Positions 1 through 7,580 of a stretch of DNA of 64,000 nucleotides are shown here, in pieces. Position 1 is the stretch's first letter; every line of letters begins with the position of its first letter. The notes beneath the pieces are model-generated. The model saw nothing but the letters and a program-made list of their open reading frames with translations, did no database searches and was not told the origin of the DNA. This stretch comes from UBA5336 sp964492485 (lineage in GTDB: Bacteria; Pseudomonadota; Alphaproteobacteria; Caulobacterales; Hyphomonadaceae), in NCBI GenBank assembly GCA_964492485.1, contig CAZBKM010000002.1, forward strand, positions 186,001-250,000. The letters run 5' to 3'. The position numbers were made by a program, and so were the translations under genes.

Positions 1-1363
1 TGATGTAGCCCGGATTGAAATCCGCCGTATCGATCCAGGGCAGAAGCGCCATGTCCGCATCCTCGGGACGCAGCCGGACCTCTACTTTCGCCGCGCCGAT
101 CTCGTCCATGTGGTGCAGCAGCCGGCAGACGAAGTCCCCGAGCAGGTCCACCCGCAAGGTCCAGCTCGCCCGGAAGTAACCGAACACCCAAACCATGTTG
201 GGCACGCCCGTGAACATCATGCCGCGATAGGTCACCGTCCTGGCGAAGTCGACGGCGTTTCCGTCGACTTCGAACGGGATGTCGCCAAGCACCGAGAGAT
301 TGAAGCCCGTCGCGGTCACGATCACGTCGGCATCCAGGGTCTTGCCCGAAGCCAACTGCAACCCGGTCTCGGTGAAGCGCTCGATCTGGTCGGTGACCAC
401 GCTCGCCTTGCCCGCGCGCAGCCCCTTGAACAGATCGCCCCCGGGCAGGAACGCCAGGCGCTGCTGCCACGGACGGTAGCGCGGGCTGAAATGGGTCTCG
501 ATGTCGAAATCGTCGCCCAGATAGGCACGTGCGGCCTCGAGCAGTTCACCCTTCACCACATCGGGCTCATCGAGGCAGCGCTGGGTCATTTCCTTCTGAT
601 CGAACAGCGCCTTCTTACGGGCGATGTCATGGACCACCGCATCCTCGACACCGATCCGGCGCAACTCATCGGCCAGTTCGTTCCGGTTTTCCGCCGGGTA
701 GAAATACGTCGGCGAGCGCTGCAGCAAGGTGACATGGGCGCAGGCCTCCGCCACGGCAGGAACCAGCGTGGCCGCCGTCGCGCCGGACCCGATGCAAACC
801 ACCCGCTTGCCGGTCAGGTCGAGATCCGCTGGCCAGGTCTGGGGATGAACGATGTCCCCCCTGAAGGTCTCCATTCCCTCCCATTCCGGCGTGTAGCCCT
901 GGGCGTGGTCGTAATAGCCCTGACACATCCAGAGAAAGTTGCAGGTGTACGCGACGGTGTCGCCGATCTCCTCCCGGCGCACGTCCAGGGTCCAGAGATT
1001 GCGGGCGGAAGACCAGCTCGCGCGGGTGATCACATGCCTGTAGCGAATGTGGGGACCAAGCGCGGTCTCCTCGATCACTTCGGCCATATAGGCGAGGATT
1101 TCGTCGGCGGTGGCAATCGGCGGGCCGACCCACGGCTTGAACCGGTATCCGAACGTGTAGAGATCGCTGTCGGACCGGATACCTGGATAAGTGTGCGTGC
1201 GCCATGTCCCGCCATGACCTTCCTGGGCGTCCAGGATCAAGAATGTCCGGTCCGGACATTGTGTCTTGAGATGATAGGCCGAGCCGATCCCGGAGATACC
1301 GGCCCCGACGATCAGCACGTCCACATGCGCCGGCTCCTGCGCCGGCTGTTTGGCCTCAGACAT
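1..1363 (-). CDS. Flavin-containing / Baeyer-Villiger-type monooxygenase (3' end outside window)
   Basis: An FAD- and NAD(P)H-dependent monooxygenase that would insert oxygen into a ketone or soft nucleophile; the substrate cannot be told. Reading the minus strand from an ATG at 1363 gives 454 codons up to the window edge, so the C-terminus (probably a few dozen residues) is missing. Near the N-terminus is the FAD Rossmann fingerprint VLIVGAGISGIG, followed by GGTWRTHTYPGIRSD. Midway is FRGDIVHPQTWP, which fits the FMO/BVMO fingerprint FxGxxxHxxxW, and then a second dinucleotide motif CIGSGATAA. The start has a GGGAGGCGAG ribosome site just upstream. It lies 116 nt downstream of the same-strand LysR gene and may be its target (inference). 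A longer plus-strand ORF across the same DNA (110-1600) is an antisense shadow. Confidence 0.88.
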   Translation of the reverse strand, partial: MSEAKQPAQEPAHVDVLIVGAGISGIGSAYHLKTQCPDRTFLILDAQEGHGGTWRTHTYPGIRSDSDLYTFGYRFKPWVGPPIATADEILAYMAEVIEETALGPHIRYRHVITRASWSSARNLWTLDVRREEIGDTVAYTCNFLWMCQGYYDHAQGYTPEWEGMETFRGDIVHPQTWPADLDLTGKRVVCIGSGATAATLVPAVAEACAHVTLLQRSPTYFYPAENRNELADELRRIGVEDAVVHDIARKKALFDQKEMTQRCLDEPDVVKGELLEAARAYLGDDFDIETHFSPRYRPWQQRLAFLPGGDLFKGLRAGKASVVTDQIERFTETGLQLASGKTLDADVIVTATGFNLSVLGDIPFEVDGNAVDFARTVTYRGMMFTGVPNMVWVFGYFRASWTLRVDLLGDFVCRLLHHMDEIGAAKVEVRLRPEDADMALLPWIDTADFNPGYI

Positions 1364-1479
1364 TCTCGCCTCCCGTGGTGTCTTCTTTTCGTCTGCGATG
1401 TTGGGTCGGCGCCGCGCCGGGGTTTTGATCTGCATCAAGGCCTCCGCTGCGGACGGGGCGGATCGGGCAGGCCGCCGCC

Positions 1480-2349
1480 TCAGAACTGCCGGGTTTCGAG
1501 GGCGGCGGCGATGTACGCGCTCAATCGTCGCGCCGGCGGACTGAGGCTCTTGGCCTCCATGAGCACGATCTCGGTATCACGAAGGTCGGGCAGGCCATAA
1601 CGCGCATTCTCGAGGATCACCAGCGAGGTGGGGACCATTTCCTTTGGCAGAACGGTGACTCCCAGCCCGGCCTTGACCGCAGCATGCGTGCCCGCCAGGG
1701 AGCCGCAGGTATAGGCGATCCGCCACGCCCGGCCGGCCGTTTCAAGACTGTCGGTGGCCCGCTTGCGGTAGACGCAGGGCGGGGGCGAAACGACCAGGGG
1801 CAGCGCCTCTCGCGTCTCGGGCGCCCGCTGCGGACTGCCCGCCCAGACGAGGGGCTCCCGCCAGACCCGCCGGCCCGCTTCCTGACCCGCCGGTTCCCGC
1901 TTGACGAGCGCCAGGTCCAGACCGCCGGAGGCGAACCGGTCCAGAACCTCCAGGGTCAGTTCGCAGGTTACCTCCAGTGCAACGCGGGGATACGACCGTG
2001 TGAAACTGGCCAAAGCCTGCGGCAAATGCGTCGTGGCGAAGTCTTCTGGCGCACCGATGCGAACGACGCCATGCAGCTCCGGTTCGCCGATGCGGGCGAG
2101 GAGTTCATCGTTCAACGCCAGAATCCGACGGGCATAATCGAGCATCACCTCGCCCGCCGCCGTCACCGTCACGCGCCGCGGCCCGCGGTCCAGCAATTCG
2201 GCGCCGACCTGTTCCTCCAGGCGCTTGATCTGAAGCGACACCGCCGACTGCCCGCGCATGAGCCGGCGCGCGGCCGCGGAGAAGCCACCCGTGTCGACCA
2301 CGGTCAGGAATGTCCGCAACAGAACGGGATCAATCGGTCGATCACCCAT
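1480..2349 (-). CDS. LysR-family transcriptional regulator
   Basis: A 289-residue protein of the usual LysR length. The N-terminal winged helix-turn-helix is clear (DPVLLRTFLTVVDTGGFSAA, then QSAVSLQIKRLEEQVG, residues about 8-50), and the rest fits the periplasmic-binding-protein-like effector domain. It is divergent from icd, with a 119-nt gap holding a small inverted repeat, and upstream of the monooxygenase on its own strand. LysR proteins usually act on a divergent or adjacent gene, so either neighbour could be regulated; the effector is unknown. Start is the ATG at 2349. Confidence 0.9.
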   Translation of the reverse strand: MGDRPIDPVLLRTFLTVVDTGGFSAAARRLMRGQSAVSLQIKRLEEQVGAELLDRGPRRVTVTAAGEVMLDYARRILALNDELLARIGEPELHGVVRIGAPEDFATTHLPQALASFTRSYPRVALEVTCELTLEVLDRFASGGLDLALVKREPAGQEAGRRVWREPLVWAGSPQRAPETREALPLVVSPPPCVYRKRATDSLETAGRAWRIAYTCGSLAGTHAAVKAGLGVTVLPKEMVPTSLVILENARYGLPDLRDTEIVLMEAKSLSPPARRLSAYIAAALETRQF

Positions 2350-2400
2350 GGGCCGCCCTCAAGCGTCAGGCTTATCATTTCTTTCGTCAATAGCTTCAAG

Positions 2401-2420
2401 CATGACTATCAATTTTCATG
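2401..2420. promoter_or_regulatory. Possible LysR operator between lysR and icd
   Basis: CATGACTATCAATTTTCATG holds inverted arms CATGA and TCATG separated by 10 nt, in the locally AT-rich stretch between the divergent genes. LysR sites are commonly short dyads of this size (family knowledge). There is no direct evidence of binding. Confidence 0.35.
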
Positions 2421-2468
2421 ATTGATTGCCACAGCCTAGGGTGCGGCGAAACGAAAGGAGACGCCGCC

Positions 2469-3968
2469 ATGAACAAACCCCTCCTGCCCGAGGAATTCGC
2501 CGCCTTCTCTCCCGCACGTGCCGGGTCGGGTGCGGTACCGATCACCCTGGCCTTTGGCGATGGGATCGGTCCGGACATCATGAAGGCCAGCCTCCGGATC
2601 CTTCTGGCAGGCGGGGCGAACCTGATGGTCGAACCGATCGAGATCGGCGAACAGGTCTATCTGTCCGGACAGACCGCCGGCATCGGAAAGGACGCCTGGG
2701 ACAGCCTGCGGCGGACCGGGGTATTCTACAAGGCGCCGATCACGACGCCTCAGGGCGGCGGGTACAAGAGCCTGAACGTGACGGTCCGAAAGTCGCTGGG
2801 CCTGTTTGCGAATGCCCGTCCCTGCGTGGCCTACGCCCCTTTCGTGGAAACCCGCCATCCTGGAATGGACGTCGTGATCATCCGCGAGAACGAGGAAGAC
2901 CTCTATGCCGGGATCGAGCATCGCCAGACCGACGAGGTCTATCAGTGCCTCAAGCTGATCACCCGGCCCGGCTGCGAAAAGATCGTGCGCTACGCCTTCG
3001 AATATGCCCGCACCCATGGGCGTCGGAAGGTGACCTGCTTCACCAAGGACAACATCATGAAGCTGACCGATGGTCTGTTCCATGAGGTCTTCGACGAGGT
3101 TGCGGCAGACTATGCCGACATCGAGAACGAGCACTGGATCGTCGACATCGGCGCCGCAAAGCTGGCCGATACGCCGGACCTGTTCGACGTCGTCGTGATG
3201 CCAAACCTTTACGGCGATATCCTCAGCGATGTCGCCGCCCAGATCGCCGGGTCGGTCGGCATGGCGCCCTCCGCCAATATCGGCGAGCATGCTGCGATGT
3301 TCGAGGCGATTCACGGCTCCGCACCACGGCGCGCCGGCCAGAACGTCGCCAATCCGTCCGGTCTGCTGCTGGCCGGTGTGATGATGATGGTCCATGTCGG
3401 CCAGCCCGACGTCGCCGAGCGGGTTCACAACGCCTGGCTGAAGACCCTGGAGGAAGGGCTGCACACCCGCGACATCTTCAAGGACGGCGTCTCGAGGCGG
3501 CAGCTCAGCACCACGGACTTTACCGATGCGGTCATCGAGCGGTTGGGACAGGTGCCCGATACGCTGCCCGCCGCCGCCTATGCCGCCGATGCTCCCAGAC
3601 TGAAGGTGCCGACCGCCACGCGCCGCACGCCGCAGGCGAAGGCGCTTGTGGGCATCGACGTCTTCGTGGAGTCGACCGCACCCACGTCGGACATTGCCGA
3701 GCGGTTGCGGGAGGCAGCCCCACCCGATCTGGAACTGGTCATGATCACCAATCGCGGGGTCAAGGTCTGGCCGGACGGTCTGCCGGAGACCTTCTGCACG
3801 GATCACTGGCGCTGCCGTTTCATGCCGAAGGAAGACGGCCCGATTGCCCTGTCCCGCATCCCTGCCCTTCTGGCGGCCCTGTCGGACGCAGGGATTGCCT
3901 TCATCAAGACCGAGCACCTCTACACCTTTGACGGCGTGCCGGGCTACGCGCTGGGCCAGGGTCAATGA
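2469..3968 (+). CDS. icd: Isocitrate dehydrogenase (NADP-type, Rickettsia/Thermus-like long form)
   Basis: Oxidatively decarboxylates isocitrate to 2-oxoglutarate in the TCA cycle. The 499-residue product has the isocitrate/isopropylmalate dehydrogenase fold with FGDGIGPDIM near the N-terminus, substrate-binding KAPITTPQGGGYKSLNVTVRK, ENEEDLYAGIEHRQT, metal-site NLYGDILSDVAAQIAGSVG and the cofactor region EAIHGSAPRRAGQNVANP. Beyond about residue 360 is an extra C-terminal domain of roughly 140 residues (DHWRCRFMPKEDG, ending FDGVPGYALGQGQ) as in the Rickettsia-type enzymes. The ATG at 2469 is preferred over an in-frame 2418 start because AAAGGAGACGCCGCC precedes it. cysD follows 25 nt later. 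Cofactor choice (NADP) is inferred from the subfamily. Confidence 0.92.
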   Translation: MNKPLLPEEFAAFSPARAGSGAVPITLAFGDGIGPDIMKASLRILLAGGANLMVEPIEIGEQVYLSGQTAGIGKDAWDSLRRTGVFYKAPITTPQGGGYKSLNVTVRKSLGLFANARPCVAYAPFVETRHPGMDVVIIRENEEDLYAGIEHRQTDEVYQCLKLITRPGCEKIVRYAFEYARTHGRRKVTCFTKDNIMKLTDGLFHEVFDEVAADYADIENEHWIVDIGAAKLADTPDLFDVVVMPNLYGDILSDVAAQIAGSVGMAPSANIGEHAAMFEAIHGSAPRRAGQNVANPSGLLLAGVMMMVHVGQPDVAERVHNAWLKTLEEGLHTRDIFKDGVSRRQLSTTDFTDAVIERLGQVPDTLPAAAYAADAPRLKVPTATRRTPQAKALVGIDVFVESTAPTSDIAERLREAAPPDLELVMITNRGVKVWPDGLPETFCTDHWRCRFMPKEDGPIALSRIPALLAALSDAGIAFIKTEHLYTFDGVPGYALGQGQ

Positions 3969-3993
3969 GCGGGCGAGACAGGAGCGGCGGGTC

Positions 3994-4884
3994 ATGACAC
4001 TTGGCTATCTCGACCGGCTCGAAGCCGAGGCGATCCAGATCCTTCGGGACGGGATCGCCGAGGCCGAGCGCCCTGTGCTCCTGTTTTCCGGCGGCAAGGA
4101 CTCCACGGTTCTTGCCCATCTGGCGGTGCGGGCATTCCATCCCTCACCGCCGCCACTGCCGCTCCTGCACGTGGATTCCACCTGGGAGTTTCACGAGGTA
4201 CTTTCGTTTCGCGACCGGTTCGCGGCCGAACACGGCTTCCATCTCCTGACCTACCGCAATGAGGAGGGAGCCGCGCGGGGCCTCAATCCCATCGAACACG
4301 GCGGCGTGTATACCACCGTCATGCGAACCGACGCCCTGAAGCAGGCGCTGGACGCCGGACAGCATGACGTCATCTTCGGCGGCGCACGCCGCGATGAGGA
4401 GGCCACACGGGCCAAGGAGCGGATCGTCTCGGTTCGCGGCGCCGGCCATGTCTGGGATCCAAAGACCCAACGTCCCGAGCCTTGGGCGAACTACAATTGG
4501 CGCAGGACGTCGCAGCAGACCCTGCGGGTCTACCCGCTCTCCAACTGGACCGAGCATGATCTGTGGACCTACATCCTCACGCGCCGGGTGGCCCTTTGCC
4601 CCCTCTACTTCGCCGCGCCGCGTCCCGTGGTCGAACGCGAGGGGCACGTGGTCGTGATCGACGATCTCGACCGGGCGGCTGCCCTGGGTTTTGGACCGCC
4701 CGAAACACGCCAGGTCCGTTTCCGGTCGCTTGGCTGCTGGCCGGTAACTGCCGCGACCCCATCGACCGCCGACACGCTCGACGCCGTCGTTGCTGAGACG
4801 TTCGCGACCCGGCGCTCGGAGCGTGCCGGCCGGGTCAGCGATTCCGGCTCGCTGGAAGCCCAGAAGCGGGACGGTTACTTCTGA
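3994..4884 (+). CDS. cysD: Sulfate adenylyltransferase subunit 2 (CysD) homologue, orphan
   Basis: CysD is the catalytic ATP-pyrophosphatase-type half of ATP sulfurylase, making adenosine 5'-phosphosulfate with the GTPase CysN. The 296-residue product carries the PP-loop LLFSGGKDSTVLAH, the family stretch FGGARRDEEATRAKERIVSVR, PLSNWTEHDLWTYI, RFRSLGCWPVT and the typical end KRDGYF. No CysN, CysC or CysH is present in the window. Instead the stop codon overlaps the start of a zinc-ribbon protein, so this copy may use another partner or serve a special pathway. Start is the ATG at 3994, 25 nt after icd. Confidence 0.9.
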   Translation: MTLGYLDRLEAEAIQILRDGIAEAERPVLLFSGGKDSTVLAHLAVRAFHPSPPPLPLLHVDSTWEFHEVLSFRDRFAAEHGFHLLTYRNEEGAARGLNPIEHGGVYTTVMRTDALKQALDAGQHDVIFGGARRDEEATRAKERIVSVRGAGHVWDPKTQRPEPWANYNWRRTSQQTLRVYPLSNWTEHDLWTYILTRRVALCPLYFAAPRPVVEREGHVVVIDDLDRAAALGFGPPETRQVRFRSLGCWPVTAATPSTADTLDAVVAETFATRRSERAGRVSDSGSLEAQKRDGYF

Positions 4885-5795
4885 TGGCGGCGCCGGTTTC
4901 GCCCTATCGCGGCGGCAGGGCCGCCCTGGCCACCATGCATGGGAAGGAGGCGGCGATCGCGCCCCCCTTCCGGGACATCCTCGGCCTCGACCTGCATGTC
5001 CCGACAGGCCTGGACACCGATACGCTGGGCACGTTTACGGGCGAAGTGGCCCGACCAGGCAGCCTGGACGAGGTCCTGAGACGCAAGGCCCGGCTAGGCA
5101 TGGACCGGGCCGGCAGCCGTCTGGGCCTGGCGAGCGAAGGCAGCTATGGGCCCCATCCGCAGGTACCGTTCCTGCCGTTCGGCCTGGAAAAGATGATCTT
5201 CATCGACGACCAGCGCGGTCTGTCATTGACCGAGCAGTGGGTCGATGAACGCCCCACCTTCCGGTTCTGGGAGGTCGATGACCCCGCCGCCCTGACGGAC
5301 CCGGCACTCGCCGCCATCGGCTTTCCGGATCAGGCCTTGATCGTTCAACCGGCGGACGATCCGTCGGCCCGTTCCCCAGGCGATCGGGCGGCCGATCATG
5401 AGGTCGACCGGAACCGGGGCCTTGCCAAGGGTCTGCGCAACCGCGCCGCGCTGGACGCCGCCATCCGCACGGCCGCACGCCTGGCTTCGAACGGGCGGGC
5501 CCGGGTCGAGACGGACATGCGGGCATTCCACAATCCCCGCCGCATGCGCGTGCTGGGCGATCTTGCCTGCAAGCTGGCGCGGCGGCTCGCCGATACCTGC
5601 CCGGTCTGCGAGGCGCCGGGCTGGGGCCGTACGCGGGTGGAGTTCGGCCTGCCCTGCGCCGATTGCGGTGGTCCGTCCACACTGGTCAGGTCTGAAATCT
5701 TCGGCTGCGCGGTCTGTGGGTTGGAAACCGCCCGCCCGCGCGCCGACGGTCTAAAGGCCGCCGATCCGGGGCGATGCAGCTTTTGCAATCCCTGA
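4884..5795 (+). CDS. DUF6671-type protein with C-terminal zinc ribbons
   Basis: A 303-residue protein of unknown function; I assign it to the DUF6671 family from remembered features, so that label is tentative. The N-terminal part has ALATMHGKEAAIAPPF and ASEGSYGPHPQVPFLPFGLE; the middle has ETDMRAFHNPRRMRVLGDLA. The last 90 residues hold four Cys pairs (CPVC, CADC, CAVC, CSFC) that look like two zinc ribbons. Its ATG shares a base with the cysD stop (TGATG), so the two are translationally coupled, which argues for a functional link. No catalytic motif was recognised. Confidence 0.7.
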   Translation: MAAPVSPYRGGRAALATMHGKEAAIAPPFRDILGLDLHVPTGLDTDTLGTFTGEVARPGSLDEVLRRKARLGMDRAGSRLGLASEGSYGPHPQVPFLPFGLEKMIFIDDQRGLSLTEQWVDERPTFRFWEVDDPAALTDPALAAIGFPDQALIVQPADDPSARSPGDRAADHEVDRNRGLAKGLRNRAALDAAIRTAARLASNGRARVETDMRAFHNPRRMRVLGDLACKLARRLADTCPVCEAPGWGRTRVEFGLPCADCGGPSTLVRSEIFGCAVCGLETARPRADGLKAADPGRCSFCNP

Positions 5796-6062
5796 CGCGC
5801 CCTCGCCCGACGCCTGACCCCTCCACGCCATGACCCCGCCCTTCGGGCAGGCCCGTGGAGACGACCCTGCGTGCCGGGCGTCGCCATCCCGTCGCAAGAG
5901 CCCGCGGACCGTGGGATCGGGGGTAAGGCAGGCAGCCGGCTGGCATCCCTGCTCCCTTGGCAGGCGGGTCGATTTGTCCGCCCGTTAAATCAGCGCCGAT
6001 CTGGAAACCGCGCCGCGAATATGCTTCCACGCGGTAGATTGGCTGACGAGGCACCTCGCCGT
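5796..6062. other. 267-nt intergenic leader ahead of the PLP enzyme
   Basis: No open frame here looks real. The stretch contains GGCGG(GTCGATTTGT)CCGCC at about 5967-5987 followed by CGTTAAAT, loosely recalling the SAM-II core, but the downstream pseudoknot partner is not visible. It may be just an untranslated leader or a terminator of the cysD unit. Confidence 0.4.
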
Positions 6063-7067
6063 ATGATCGAACCCATTCTCGATGCACACAGGTTCTCCAT
6101 CGGCAACACGCCGATGACAGACCTTGTCTACACGTCGCGGACCGGCGTTGCGCATGTCATTCACATCAAGGAAGAGCGTTGCAACCAGTTCGGTTCGATC
6201 AAGGATCGGGTGGCCTTCTATCTCCTGTCGAAGTGGCACGCCTCGGGGCGGCTCGGATCGCGGGTGGTGGACGCATCCTCGGGGAATTACGGATTTGCGC
6301 TGGCCTCGATTGGCCGGACGCTTGGCCTCGACGTCACGATCGTCTCTTCGGGCAGCATCACGGACTATAATCGCCGGGGCATCGAGGAGACGGGCGCGGA
6401 CCTTATCATCGCAACGCCACGCGATGGCGAATCGTCGAATGCGGCCCGCATGCGCCTGGCGGGCGAGGTCGCCCAGGCCAGAGCGGCGAGCTTCCTCAAC
6501 CAGTATGAAACCCCCGCCAATCCTGAAAGTCACAGGTGCTGGACCGCTGTGGAAACCTTCGGCGCACAGACGTACGACGCCTGCTTCCTGGCGGCCTCGT
6601 CCGGCGGCACCGCCAGCGGCTTCTTCGACTATCTCGAGGCCGCCGGCCTTCCCACGGAGCTGGTGATTGCCGAACCGCTCGGATCCCTCGCCTTCCAGGA
6701 TCCCGAGACGCCCGAAGCCGCCAAACCGTGCATTCCCGGTTATGGCAGCGGGCGACGGTCAAGCTTTGCCGTATCGGGACCGCGCCTCAGCGTCGCCCGG
6801 GTCGATGAGGCGGCGGTTCAACTCGCCTTCGAACTCTGGGATACTGCCGCCTGGCCCCCGATCGGCGCGTCCAGCGTGGGCACGGTGCTTGCGGCCATGG
6901 ACTGGCTCGACCGAGCGGAAACCCCGAAGGAGGTTGTCTGCATCTGTGCCGACGGGCGGGAGCGCTACACGTCGGGGCGCTCGCTCGACCGGCCAGTCTG
7001 CGCTCGCGTCGATGCCCGCCTGCACGACCTCGTCAATGCTGAATTCGACCGACTGGAAGTGGTTTAG
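6063..7067 (+). CDS. Fold-type II PLP enzyme, cysteine synthase / SbnA-like
   Basis: A 334-residue member of the tryptophan-synthase-beta PLP family. The PLP lysine lies in QFGSIKDRVAFYLL (about residue 46), the substrate loop is DASSGNYGFALA, and the phosphate-binding glycine loop is SSGGTASGF. Overall layout (IGNTP-like N-terminus, GASSVGTVLAA, CADGRERYTS) is closest to cysteine synthases and the diaminopropionate enzyme SbnA, but the catalytic loop is divergent, so the real substrate is uncertain. Start is the ATG at 6063; longer in-frame starts at 6021 or 5871 give a low-complexity extension. The upstream cysD-type gene and the convergent ATP-grasp operon suggest a role in making an amino acid or peptide building block (inference). 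Confidence 0.8.
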   Translation: MIEPILDAHRFSIGNTPMTDLVYTSRTGVAHVIHIKEERCNQFGSIKDRVAFYLLSKWHASGRLGSRVVDASSGNYGFALASIGRTLGLDVTIVSSGSITDYNRRGIEETGADLIIATPRDGESSNAARMRLAGEVAQARAASFLNQYETPANPESHRCWTAVETFGAQTYDACFLAASSGGTASGFFDYLEAAGLPTELVIAEPLGSLAFQDPETPEAAKPCIPGYGSGRRSSFAVSGPRLSVARVDEAAVQLAFELWDTAAWPPIGASSVGTVLAAMDWLDRAETPKEVVCICADGRERYTSGRSLDRPVCARVDARLHDLVNAEFDRLEVV

Positions 7068-7167
7068 CGCATCTTCAAGTCAATCGGTGTCAGTGAAGAT
7101 GCGCTATGTTCTTGTTTTTGAGCATTTTCTTAACGCGAACCGGTGCCCACTTCGCTCGAAAATGCTC
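7066..7167. repeat. Dispersed double-hairpin repeat, copy 1
   Basis: Two hairpins in tandem. The first pairs AGCGCATCTTCA (7066-7077) with TGAAGATGCGCT (7094-7105), 12 bp without mismatch. The second pairs GAGCATTTTC (7120-7129) with GAAAATGCTC (7158-7167) around a core CGCGAACCGGTGCCCACTTCGC. The first arm overlaps the last two bases of the PLP enzyme stop codon, and the SET gene ends 35 nt beyond. The position between convergent genes fits a bidirectional terminator. Copies 2 and 3 are at 20216 and 48219. Confidence 0.9.
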
Positions 7168-7202
7168 TAGAAAATCCAATAGGCCGACCGAGACAGGGCC
7201 TG

Positions 7203-7580
7203 TCAGGCCACCGCCTCGCCGGCGAAGTCTCCATAGTCGATCAGGATCTCTTCGCCAGCCCAGATGGCGCGGATCGAGGTGAGCACAACGCTCGCCGAAA
7301 TCCCGTCGACCCGGAAGGCCGCGTTCGGGGCAGACGAATGATTGCACAACGAGACGGGTCCGAACGCCACGCCCGCCTGCATCCGCCCGTCCGGCAAATC
7401 CGCCACATGGAACACGTAGTGATAGAGGCGCGTGGCCTTCAGGGCCTCCACCTCGTCGGCCTCGAGGATGAGAAGGGGCGAGACGGCCAGGCACTGACCA
7501 GCCGGGACGGCTTTCACGGCAAACAGGCCGCGCCCGTGCAGGGGCGAGTCGGCCACCTCAAGCCCGGCGGCCACCCTCAT
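7203..7580 (-). CDS. Small SET-domain protein (putative lysine methyltransferase)
   Basis: A 125-residue protein that is essentially one SET domain: GRGLFAVKAVPAG near residue 17, SLCNHSSAPNAAFRV (the NHS/SAM-binding motif) and GEEILIDYGDF at the C-terminus. SET proteins methylate lysines with S-adenosylmethionine. Its start overlaps the stop of the upstream ATP-grasp gene by 4 nt (ATGA), so it is coupled to it. Short stand-alone SET genes beside RimK-type ligases are, as far as I recall, a recurring arrangement. The target is unknown; the ligase or its peptide product is a candidate. Confidence 0.85.
   Translation of the reverse strand: MRVAAGLEVADSPLHGRGLFAVKAVPAGQCLAVSPLLILEADEVEALKATRLYHYVFHVADLPDGRMQAGVAFGPVSLCNHSSAPNAAFRVDGISASVVLTSIRAIWAGEEILIDYGDFAGEAVA

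Noticed and set aside
110..1600. Long plus-strand open frame opposite the monooxygenase
   Set aside because: The reverse strand encodes a clear FMO/BVMO protein with cofactor motifs; the plus-strand product is His/Arg/Gly-rich, as expected for antisense of high-GC coding DNA.
2436..3995. 519-codon minus-strand frame opposite icd
   Set aside because: It is antisense to a fully motif-supported isocitrate dehydrogenase and has no recognisable domain.
5960..6012. Possible SAM-II-like riboswitch before the PLP enzyme
   Set aside because: GATTTG and CGTTAAAT are in a plausible arrangement, but the loop is too short and the downstream pseudoknot partner (GCTAAA-type) is missing. A covariance-model search with a clear hit would reverse this.
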